Assembly: GCF_029522115.1 (NCBI RefSeq) | Contig: NZ_JAKWFK010000008.1 | Coordinates: 243,748-307,747, forward strand | Source of the DNA: Trinickia sp. Y13 | GTDB taxonomy: Bacteria; Pseudomonadota; Gammaproteobacteria; Burkholderiales; Burkholderiaceae | Length of the DNA stretch: 64,000 bases | Direction of reading: 5' to 3' | In this document: positions 56,559 to 63,734 of the stretch, one piece after another | Position numbering within the stretch: the first letter of the stretch is position 1 | How the letters are laid out: every line of letters begins with the position of its first letter | Notes under the pieces: generated by a model | Database searches by the model: none | The model's input: only the letters and a program-made list of their open reading frames with translations | What the model was told of the DNA's origin: nothing | Made by a program: the position numbers and the translations under genes

Positions 56559-56620
56559 TTCGTTCGCACTGAAACCGCTTCGCTCATAGATGCACGCCGT
56601 TTCGCTACGGCCGATATGCT
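56559..56620 (+). promoter_or_regulatory. PIP box promoter, desaturase gene
   Basis: TTCGT (56559-56563), N15 and TTCGC (56579-56583); the -10 TATGCT (56615-56620) follows after 31 nt. The desaturase ATG is 35 bp beyond the -10. Its position rules out a start codon upstream of 56620 for that gene. Confidence 0.8.
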
Positions 56621-56655
56621 CGACGCGACGATGCTTTCCTGTTTCGGAGACTAGG

Positions 56656-57663
56656 ATGGAGCGAAACGACGAACGACTCGACGCATTCAAAACCGCCGTT
56701 ACCCATCGGTGTGGCGGTGAGTCCTCGGCCTATTTCGATGCCCTGCAGCGTGAAACGCTTCACAGTTTCCGAAGATCCTGGACATGGCGAACTGAATGGC
56801 CGACGTGGCTAGTGCTTGGCGCCATCTACATGTCTTGGTTTAGCATCGCCATTCACGCGCGCAGCCTGGGACTTCCGGTGGCTGTCTTATTGCTCGCCAT
56901 CGTAAGCGCCTGGTATATGTCGCTGCAGCACGAATTGATTCACGGCCATCCCACTCCCTTGGCTTGGATCAATGCACTCCTCGGCTTCGCTCCACTGGCC
57001 GTTTGGTTTCCGTACGAGATCTATCGGCGCTCGCACTTGGCTCATCACGCCACGTCGGAGCTTACCCATCCGCACCTCGATCCGGAAAGCCTCTTCGTGA
57101 GCGCGACGAAATGGCAGCAGGCCAATCGTTTCGTGCGAATGCTAATCGTCGCTCGCACCACCTTCGTGGGTCATGTGCTGATCGGACCGGCATTCAGTCT
57201 CGCCGCAACCGCACAAGGCAGTTGGCGCAGAATCAGCAAAGGCGACTTTGCGGAGGTGTCAGTCTGGATCGTGCATTTGCTAGCGTTAGCCAAGCTCGTC
57301 GCGTGGCTGAAGTTGAGCTGCGGGATTCCTGTATCGCTCTTTACCGGCGGAGTCGGCTATCCGGCCTTGTGCATTTCATCGATTCGTTCGTTTCGCGAGC
57401 ATCGCTATCACCCAGACCCGGCCTGCAGAACGGTCGTCAATCGTGCCGCGCTCCCCTGGCGGCTACTCTTTCTCAACAATAACTTTCATGCGGTTCATCA
57501 CCACCTCCCAGGAGTGCCGTGGTATGCGCTAGGGGTCGTTTATCGTGGCCGTGCCGACGACTATCGGCGACGAAGCGGCGAATATGTGGTCGACGGGTAC
57601 CAACAATGGCTGCGGCAGTTCGCCCTCAAGCCCCGGTCACCCCTAATTCACCCTTCGGCCTAA
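56656..57663 (+). CDS. Membrane fatty-acid desaturase, hrp-promoter controlled
   Basis: A 335-residue integral membrane di-iron protein. The three histidine boxes are HELIHG (HxxxH), HLAHH (HxxHH) and FHAVHHHLPG (HxxHH), each at its usual place relative to four membrane helices (about 48-85, 92-112, 160-185, 205-235). It should introduce a double bond or hydroxyl group into an acyl chain. The start at 56656 has GGAG 6-9 bp upstream; the frame is open earlier, but the promoter -10 lies in that part. It sits between two effector-like genes under the same promoter class, so it probably makes a lipid used during host contact. Not itself a plausible secreted effector. Confidence 0.82.
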   Translation: MERNDERLDAFKTAVTHRCGGESSAYFDALQRETLHSFRRSWTWRTEWPTWLVLGAIYMSWFSIAIHARSLGLPVAVLLLAIVSAWYMSLQHELIHGHPTPLAWINALLGFAPLAVWFPYEIYRRSHLAHHATSELTHPHLDPESLFVSATKWQQANRFVRMLIVARTTFVGHVLIGPAFSLAATAQGSWRRISKGDFAEVSVWIVHLLALAKLVAWLKLSCGIPVSLFTGGVGYPALCISSIRSFREHRYHPDPACRTVVNRAALPWRLLFLNNNFHAVHHHLPGVPWYALGVVYRGRADDYRRRSGEYVVDGYQQWLRQFALKPRSPLIHPSA

Positions 57664-57762
57664 TACCGTCCGCTATCGCGCTCGTCTGCCATTTCGCGAC
57701 CTCCCGTACTGCATTCGCGCATCACAGGAACCCTCTCTACCGAGAGTTTTTCTTGTCACTGC

Positions 57763-57822
57763 TTCGCGGCTCCACTCGCAGATTCGTAGGTCGGTACATT
57801 CCCGAGCCGACAAAGTCAGTAT
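57763..57822 (+). promoter_or_regulatory. PIP box promoter, alpha-solenoid gene
   Basis: TTCGC (57763-57767), N15 and TTCGT (57783-57787). The best -10, CAGTAT (57817-57822), is 29 nt downstream, slightly shorter than at the other five. The ATG is about 90 bp further on. Confidence 0.7.
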
Positions 57823-57914
57823 TGACACCCGTTGCCACGCGGCTCTCCACTTCGCGCATATCGCCGTGGTTCAGACCGCCACCACTTTAATCTTCCACCG
57901 GGACTCCGTTGCCC

Positions 57915-59078
57915 ATGATGTCACCAATTGAACGAGGGAATTCGCCCCAGCAAGCCAATGCGACACCGCAGGTCCCGCCTTCCGACGCCCCTCAGAATGA
58001 AGCCAAAGCACGCCGCCTTCCAACCGGCCCGTTATCCGAGGCCCCACAATCGCAACCGATGAAGGCTTCGCCACGCGTCCGTTATAGCGAAACAATGGGC
58101 CAACCGAGTGCGCCGTCTCTAAGCTGGCAGCCCGTGAGGGTCGCAACTGAATTCGTGCGCATACTTCTTTCCGCTCCGCAGAGGTTAAAGGACGTTTGGT
58201 CGGAGGCGCCCGCCATGCTTCCAATCCTGCCGCAACACGAGCGAGATCGCCTCATCGACGCGGCGGTCGACATTGATTTTGGTGGAGATAGGGCACACGC
58301 CATCGCCCAACTGGTTTCCGGCGTGACTCATTTCAGCGAGGCGCAGAAAGATCGTCTGGTCGATGCAGCGCTTCAAATCGACATCATGGACAGTTCCACT
58401 GCGTTTACCACGCTCGCAAGCCGTGTGCGTCATTTGAACGAGTGTCAGCGAGATCGCATCATCACCGCTGCTAGCATGCAACATTGGCCATGGATTCGGG
58501 CATTCGCCCTTGGCACGCTAGCCCGCAATATGGCTGATTTCAGCGAACCGCAGCGCTGGCGAATCGTTGATGAAGTGCTCGGCATTGGCGAAGATCAGGC
58601 ACGAGCGGAAGGGCTCGTTGGTCTCGGCGCCGCGATGCCTGCGCTGGATGCAGGGCAACAGGAGCGTGTCGTACACGCCGTGAGCGGCTTACGCGACGAT
58701 TGGGCCAAAGGGACCGCGATTCGCGGCCTATCCTCCACCATGCCCGCAATGAGCGAGTCGTTGCGCGAGCACCTAGTCGATGCCACGATGGGCCTTGGCG
58801 ATGGCGAGGGCAAGTCGCGTGGCATCGCTGGGCTTGCCGCTGGGAGCGCGTCTCTTAGCGAGACGCAGGGTGAGCACCTCGTTGATGCAGCATCCGGCTT
58901 GACCGAGAAATCGAACTTGGAAGCAGCGTTGACAGCCCTTGCGGACGGCGCTGCGTTCTTGAGCGAGAACGCAGTGTCGAGGATGACGGAACTAACGCTT
59001 CGATTGAAGAACGACCAGCTTAAAGCGAAGTTGCTAGCCCGTATGGTCGCTAGCATCTCACAAGTGAACCAACAGTAG
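57915..59078 (+). CDS. Eight-repeat alpha-solenoid protein, candidate type III effector
   Basis: A 387-residue protein without a Sec signal. Residues 1-75 are disordered and rich in Pro, Gln, Ala and Ser. From about 105 to the end there are eight tandem 34-35-residue helical repeats, with a consensus near LSE-Q-RLVDAA-GI-D--A-A--GLA (for example FSEAQKDRLVDAALQI, FSEPQRWRIVDEVLGI, LSETQGEHLVDAASGL). Such HEAT-like arrays bind proteins. Repeat-built effectors of this sort occur in Ralstonia and Xanthomonas (the SKWP class, for instance), but the motif here differs. The start may be 57915 or 57918; no strong ribosome site. It is under a PIP box. Confidence 0.75.
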   Translation: MMSPIERGNSPQQANATPQVPPSDAPQNEAKARRLPTGPLSEAPQSQPMKASPRVRYSETMGQPSAPSLSWQPVRVATEFVRILLSAPQRLKDVWSEAPAMLPILPQHERDRLIDAAVDIDFGGDRAHAIAQLVSGVTHFSEAQKDRLVDAALQIDIMDSSTAFTTLASRVRHLNECQRDRIITAASMQHWPWIRAFALGTLARNMADFSEPQRWRIVDEVLGIGEDQARAEGLVGLGAAMPALDAGQQERVVHAVSGLRDDWAKGTAIRGLSSTMPAMSESLREHLVDATMGLGDGEGKSRGIAGLAAGSASLSETQGEHLVDAASGLTEKSNLEAALTALADGAAFLSENAVSRMTELTLRLKNDQLKAKLLARMVASISQVNQQ

Positions 59079-59128
59079 AACGCTTGAGCCGACGTGGTCG
59101 TGCCGCGATTCGCCCTACACGCGCGTCG

Positions 59129-60415
59129 TCAATCTTCTTGCGTATTGCCCGGATACGGCCCGAGGTCGACCGTTCGTCTGCGCGGGCCAGGCAGCGGCAG
59201 GCGGCTCGCGAGCGCTTGCCGGATCGCTTTCCTAACCGATACGTTGCGTTCGAACAGCGCTTGAAATGCCTGAATCTGCGCTTGTCCGGTCTCGTCGCTG
59301 GCGATGAAGTATTCCTCGGGGCGTAGATGGTCCCAGCCGTGCACATTCTCTTCGCGCTCGCTCTCGGTGCCTTCGGTGGCCAGCGTCCCCGCGCTGTCGA
59401 GATAGACGTCGAAGCGATGAAGCGGGTTGACTTTGGCGTTCTCCGCGCGATAGGGGTGCCCGGGCGGCTGGGACTTAAACGACTGAACCAACGCTCGCAC
59501 CTTCGCGCGTTGCTCGCTGCGAGACAGATCGACACGGACGCTACGCTCGGGATCGATCGGGTCGAAGCGGTCGTCGGGCGCCCATCCGGTTTCCCGTACG
59601 CCGAACACGCCGGGCGCGTCGATGCCGTAATGCTCGGCGAACTCGGCGACGGTTTCTTGCACGAGCTCATGCATCGCGCGATGAGCCTGGTGGACGGCGC
59701 CGTCTTGCGTCATCGTCAACACGGCAACCGGCCGGCGCTCGGCCAACAGGTTGATCAGTTGCTGTTTCGTTTCGAAGGTCCGCCACACGCCATCTTCGGG
59801 ATCGAGCAGGTGCGCCGTGTCCTGACGTGCGCCGGGCGCGAACGGATCCAAGTCGGGGTTGCCCCGTATGGAGGTAATGGTCGAGCTTCGTCCCGCCCCC
59901 AGCTTGCGCAGGAAACGCTGCGATTCACGACCTCGCCGGTCGGCAAGCGCCGCGGGATCGGCAGGGTCTTGCTGCGAGATCGTGCCCGTGCTGCGATCGG
60001 TGACGACCTCTTTGCCGCCTTCTCCGCTCGTTGCATGCAACTCGTCGAATTGCACGCCGCGGCGAATCAACCGGCGCACGCCGCCGCTAGCGTTGGTTTC
60101 GTCATCGCGATGCGGATAAAAGCCGATCACTGCGGGCCGCTTCGGCTCCGGCTGAAGCGGCGGCCATACGATCGCCTGCGATGCGGCAGCCCCTTCAGGG
60201 CGACTTGGCGAGGCTTCTGCGGCGGTCGTATCGCCGGCTCTATCGACCGCGTTGCCAAAGGCAGCGGTCTTTCCAGCGCCCGGCGTGCGTGCCGGCATAG
60301 GAACGCCTTGCGCCGCGGCGCGCGGCTTGGCGATGGGGTCTCGCGGCGCTTGTTCGTCGTTGCTTGACTGAGCGGGGTCGATCGGATGGGGAGGTGGATT
60401 GTCACCAACGCGCAT
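59129..60415 (-). CDS. PIG-L family deacetylase, candidate type III effector
   Basis: A 428-residue protein. The first 90 residues are disordered and rich in Pro, Ala and Gln, with no Sec signal. The PIG-L fold starts at PAVIGFYPHRDDETNASGGV (95-114). The metal motif is PHRDDE (101-106; family PHPDDE), and a His-rich third motif reads DGAVHQAHRAMHEL. Family members are zinc de-N-acetylases of sugar conjugates. The C-terminal third (PLHRFDVYLDSAG, WDHLRPEEYFIASDETGQAQ) follows the family plan. AAGGAG lies 7-12 bp before the ATG. It is read leftwards from a PIP-box promoter, back to back with that of the VWA gene. Confidence 0.8.
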   Translation of the reverse strand: MRVGDNPPPHPIDPAQSSNDEQAPRDPIAKPRAAAQGVPMPARTPGAGKTAAFGNAVDRAGDTTAAEASPSRPEGAAASQAIVWPPLQPEPKRPAVIGFYPHRDDETNASGGVRRLIRRGVQFDELHATSGEGGKEVVTDRSTGTISQQDPADPAALADRRGRESQRFLRKLGAGRSSTITSIRGNPDLDPFAPGARQDTAHLLDPEDGVWRTFETKQQLINLLAERRPVAVLTMTQDGAVHQAHRAMHELVQETVAEFAEHYGIDAPGVFGVRETGWAPDDRFDPIDPERSVRVDLSRSEQRAKVRALVQSFKSQPPGHPYRAENAKVNPLHRFDVYLDSAGTLATEGTESEREENVHGWDHLRPEEYFIASDETGQAQIQAFQALFERNVSVRKAIRQALASRLPLPGPRRRTVDLGPYPGNTQED

Positions 60416-60443
60416 GAGGCACTCCTTTTCGCATATTGCTGCG

Positions 60444-60505
60444 ATCTTAGAGGCGTCCGCCAGCATGCGTAACACATCACGCGAAGCGCGTCGATGATTT
60501 CCGAA
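60444..60505 (-). promoter_or_regulatory. PIP box promoter, PIG-L gene (minus strand)
   Basis: On the minus strand: TTCGG (60505-60501), N15 and TTCGC (60485-60481); the -10 TAAGAT (60449-60444) follows after 31 nt. The start codon is 28 bp beyond. It is divergent from, and about 70 bp away from, the box of the VWA gene. Confidence 0.8.
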
Positions 60506-60575
60506 GAAACGCGAAACGCGCGACAGGCGTCCGTGCAACTGGAGTGGCGAAGCGCGACGTGTGCTTCGACACTCC

Positions 60576-60637
60576 TTCGTTGAGCCGCAGATCGCTTCGC
60601 GCCGGTCCGCACCCCGTCGAGGACGATATCGCATCAT
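60576..60637 (+). promoter_or_regulatory. PIP box promoter, VWA gene
   Basis: TTCGT (60576-60580), N15 and TTCGC (60596-60600); the -10 CATCAT (60632-60637) follows after 31 nt. The hexamer and the 55-60 nt after it closely resemble the LOG-gene promoter, including GCCGCA, GGTTGCGG and ATCCAT in the same order. Confidence 0.8.
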
Positions 60638-60713
60638 CTCGTGCTTTGCCGCACGACCTCGGGCCATACGGTTGCGGCTTCATCCATTGATGCTCACACC
60701 TTAGGAGATACCG

Positions 60714-61901
60714 ATGTCACACAATGTTGGATCAATGGGCCCCGCGGGATCGGGGCGAAACAACGCCTACAACGGCACGCCCACAGATCAGGCCGGTGGC
60801 GCTGCGCAAGCGCCGGAACCTCGGCGTGGGGGAATAAGCGGGTTCATTCAGGGACTGCGCGACCGGGGCAACGATGCGCCGAGCGGCGACAATCGGACAG
60901 CCAGTTTTTCCGCGAGCGGCTCGCAGGGTTACGGCATTTCGCCTCAATCCAGCGACCCCGCTCAAAACTCGGCGGGTCAGACGTCCACTGCTCGAGTGAG
61001 TTTTCTCAAGACGCCCGAGGAGCGAGTCAATTTCTATAAAAGCAACGAACTCGATCCGAGCTTCATCACGCCCGAGGAGGCCGGTTTGATCGCGGACAAG
61101 CAGCCGATCATCGTGGTAGATACGAGCGGCTCGATGGAAACCATCGTTACGAAGACGGGGCTCGACGGCGCACCGCAGGCGCCTGAGCCTCGGTTCAAAG
61201 AGCAACTCGCGAGCGGCATGCAGTTGCTGAAGATGCTGAATGCCTTCTCCAAGCAGCCGACACGGCTCTACGACCTCAAGGGCGGACAAGTCAACGAGGC
61301 ATCCCCTGAAGATCCCGCGACCAGGCGCCTCTTCGAAACGATCGGCGGTGTCACGCCGCTGGCCGCGACGTTGAAGAAAATCGAGAACGACCTGAAGAAC
61401 GAGGGGACTAATAAGCGCGTCGTGATTTACATTTCGACGGACGGCGACGCCACGGACGTGACCGACAGCTGGGGCTACTTCGATAAAGCCGCAAGCCGTT
61501 TGGCGTTCGAAACGCAGTTGAGACACATGATCGACGACGGTATCGTGAGCGATGACGAAGCGTACAGACGACAGGTGTACGTTTCGATCCAGTATGTTGG
61601 CGACGATGACGAGCCATTCGCGTACCCGCCCGTGCCTCCCGGATTGTCGGAAGAACAAGCCAGGCAGTTCCTGCTCGATGCGGTCCGCAGGGAAGGGAGT
61701 GCGGGAGCCTACTACGCGGCGCTGGATGATGAAAAGCGCGGCGGCATCAAGAACCTGGACGTGTTCGACGACATCGGCGCGGAAATGCGCGATGCCCAGC
61801 GCGCGGGCTATGCGCCCACGATTGGAGACTTGACGCTGAAGAAGATGGTCGGACCGCTCGTTCCGAGGCTGGACAATTTGAACGAACGGCCGCGCCAATG
61901 A
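60714..61901 (+). CDS. von Willebrand factor A protein, candidate type III effector
   Basis: A 395-residue protein without a Sec signal. Residues 1-95 are Gly-, Ser-, Ala- and Gln-rich and disordered. The VWA domain starts at PIIVVDTSGSMETI, with the metal-binding (MIDAS) DTSGS at 136-140, a Thr in GGVTPLAATL and an Asp in YISTDGDATDVTD. All three MIDAS positions are kept, so metal-dependent ligand binding is likely. The rest (about 300-395) is helical. A strong ribosome site, TAGGAG, precedes the ATG. VWA domains are rare in type III effectors, so the target is unknown. It probably heads a transcript with the next gene. Confidence 0.78.
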   Translation: MSHNVGSMGPAGSGRNNAYNGTPTDQAGGAAQAPEPRRGGISGFIQGLRDRGNDAPSGDNRTASFSASGSQGYGISPQSSDPAQNSAGQTSTARVSFLKTPEERVNFYKSNELDPSFITPEEAGLIADKQPIIVVDTSGSMETIVTKTGLDGAPQAPEPRFKEQLASGMQLLKMLNAFSKQPTRLYDLKGGQVNEASPEDPATRRLFETIGGVTPLAATLKKIENDLKNEGTNKRVVIYISTDGDATDVTDSWGYFDKAASRLAFETQLRHMIDDGIVSDDEAYRRQVYVSIQYVGDDDEPFAYPPVPPGLSEEQARQFLLDAVRREGSAGAYYAALDDEKRGGIKNLDVFDDIGAEMRDAQRAGYAPTIGDLTLKKMVGPLVPRLDNLNERPRQ

Positions 61902-62017
61902 AACCGGGCCCAGCGGGTCGCATACGCGCCCCCATTTGTGCACAGCCCAATCGCACTCAAACCGGCAGACTTCGGTTGCGTGGAATCGAAGCTTGCCGTT
62001 CTCACAGAGATCTGCTT

Positions 62018-62833
62018 ATGACACGCGTTCCAGAATCGGCTGTACCGAAGCTAGTTCCTCCATCGGCCGCCGAAAGCGAGTCCGGCGTCGGCGAATCGCT
62101 CGCCGTTGTTCAGGCCGAGTCGCCAAGCGGCAATATGTCGTCGTCGCTGACTGGCCTGCCGCGATTCATTGCATCGACTCGGTCGATCTATGACGTGCAG
62201 ACAGGATCGCCAAATGGTGCAGGGGACACGCAGGAGTCGGATCTGGATCTTCAATCCGAATACGAAGAGCTGCGTTACTCGCTGAGCGATGGTGCATCGC
62301 AATCGGATGAGCTGAACATCGAAGACTTCAGCCGCTTGATGTGTGTTCTTGATAAGTTGCCGGAAGAGCAAAGCCTCGAACTATTGAGCATCGTGAGCGG
62401 TTGGAATAATCAACCGCCCGCGGTGCTGGCAATCAATATCGACACGGCCTTGCGGACTCACAGGAGCCTGAGTTTAAAGCTTCGGCGCGCGTTGCTGGAG
62501 GCAGTCGCCTGCTGGGAATTCGAACGGGTTCCGTACCCGGCGCAGGCGGAGGCGTTCGACGAGATCGTTGATGCCATTAGACACCTGCCGGTGGGTGCTA
62601 GGTCAAGACCGCTTAAATCGCTCTGTCGAGCGGTTGCGGGACTGGACGAAAGGATCAGAGGCGATTGCAAACGTGCGATGTTCGATGCCATCCAGTATTT
62701 GGATCCTGTGAAGCAACGTGAGGTGTTGGAAGCGTTGGTATTGCACGGGACCGAGCCGCAAATTCACGCAGTCGAGAACCGATCGCGCGCGAATCGCCCC
62801 GAATGTTCCGCTGATCAAATTGTGCAGGGGTGA
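62018..62833 (+). CDS. Unknown helical protein in the effector cluster
   Basis: A 271-residue protein, not recognised. Residues 1-100 are polar, Ser-, Glu- and Pro-rich and disordered. From about 105 on there are amphipathic helices in a loose repeat (FSRLMCVLDKLPEEQSLELLSIV, FDEIVDAIRHLPVGARSRPLKSL, MFDAIQYLDPVKQREVLEAL) that resemble the repeats of the solenoid protein at 57915. No Sec signal. It has no TTCGB-N15-TTCGB box of its own; 116 bp separate it from the VWA gene, so it is probably on the same transcript. The ribosome site is weak (AGAGATC). Confidence 0.6.
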   Translation: MTRVPESAVPKLVPPSAAESESGVGESLAVVQAESPSGNMSSSLTGLPRFIASTRSIYDVQTGSPNGAGDTQESDLDLQSEYEELRYSLSDGASQSDELNIEDFSRLMCVLDKLPEEQSLELLSIVSGWNNQPPAVLAINIDTALRTHRSLSLKLRRALLEAVACWEFERVPYPAQAEAFDEIVDAIRHLPVGARSRPLKSLCRAVAGLDERIRGDCKRAMFDAIQYLDPVKQREVLEALVLHGTEPQIHAVENRSRANRPECSADQIVQG

Positions 62834-62916
62834 GCGAAGCAATGCGTGAGGCATTGGCGAGTGCGATGACGGCGTGTTGCGCCGAAGCGTGCTCCGCCTT
62901 CACGCAAATGCGGCCA

Positions 62917-62979
62917 TTCGCACACCCACACATCCGTTCGTGTCTCTGCGGCGTGGGGTATGTGCGACCGTCTTAGCAT
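62917..62979 (+). promoter_or_regulatory. PIP box promoter, gene at 63006
   Basis: TTCGC (62917-62921), N15 and TTCGT (62937-62941); the -10 TAGCAT (62974-62979) follows after 32 nt. The start codon of the gene is 26 bp beyond the -10. Confidence 0.8.
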
Positions 62980-63005
62980 GACGGGATTTTTTCCGGAGGC
63001 CGAAT

Positions 63006-63734
63006 TTGTCTACTCCCCCGTTAGGTCCGTCACGCCCACCAAGTAGTAGCGGTTTTCCACCGACGATTTCCGGCGCCCCTGACAGTTCGACGGACGAAGT
63101 TCAAGCCTCGCCGAAGGCCACCGCAATGCAGGCCCAAGCCGATGTTTGTTTGCTTCGGTGTCCCGGCAGAGCACAGGCCAAGCCTCGTTCGATCCAAATC
63201 GCCGGCAAACGCTACAACGTTGCGTTCAAGACGAAGCAATGGACCGTTGTTACAGAGCCGGCCGCATCCACCGATGATACACATGCAAACGAGGCAGAAA
63301 CCGAGGTGGCCTCGTACGCCATCGTCAATCTGAGTGAGGACGGCCGCCGCCGGTTCTATCAGGTCCTCTCAGGTCAGTTTGGAGAACCCATCATGCATCC
63401 TGAACCCGATAGGGCGCTTGCGCTACCAAGCGACGTTGCATACGTTCATGCTTCCAGCGGAGAAGCGCTGACGCCGAAGGGGAAGATTTCCGGCATTCTT
63501 TTGAAAAACGCGGCGGGCGAAATCGTTGGTCGATACAGCTTGACCAACGCGGCCGAGCAGGGCATCGGCATCAAGCTTTACGACGATGGATCGCTGACAG
63601 TCGATGGCGAAAAGTACTACCTGCGATCATTGCTCACCAAAGATAAGAACCGCATTCTCAACTTCGATGGTTTCTTTTCCGAGGAGCCGCAAGCGCAGGT
63701 CAAGGTCTGGGAACTGGCGGATCTGCCTCTCTAA
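63006..63734 (+). CDS. Unknown protein, candidate type III effector
   Basis: A 242-residue protein with a TTG start, supported by GGAGG 7 bp upstream and by the promoter just before it. Residues 1-40 are Pro/Ser-rich and disordered (STPPLGPSRPPSSSGFPPT), without a Sec signal. The rest is a mixed alpha/beta domain (IQIAGKRYNVAFKTKQWTVV, ASYAIVNLSEDGRRRFYQVL, GKISGILLKNAAGEIVGRYSL), not recognised. The N-terminal half has two Cys (LLRCPG and VCLL). PIP box, N-terminal style and position together suggest a new effector family. Confidence 0.65.
   Translation: MSTPPLGPSRPPSSSGFPPTISGAPDSSTDEVQASPKATAMQAQADVCLLRCPGRAQAKPRSIQIAGKRYNVAFKTKQWTVVTEPAASTDDTHANEAETEVASYAIVNLSEDGRRRFYQVLSGQFGEPIMHPEPDRALALPSDVAYVHASSGEALTPKGKISGILLKNAAGEIVGRYSLTNAAEQGIGIKLYDDGSLTVDGEKYYLRSLLTKDKNRILNFDGFFSEEPQAQVKVWELADLPL

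Noticed and set aside
57693..57718. TTCGC pair upstream of the solenoid gene
   Set aside because: The spacing is 16 nt, not 15. A correctly spaced box exists 70 bp downstream, with a -10.
61950..61975. Possible PIP box before the gene at 62018
   Set aside because: The first half is ATCGC, the spacing is wrong and no YANNNT follows at 29-32 nt.
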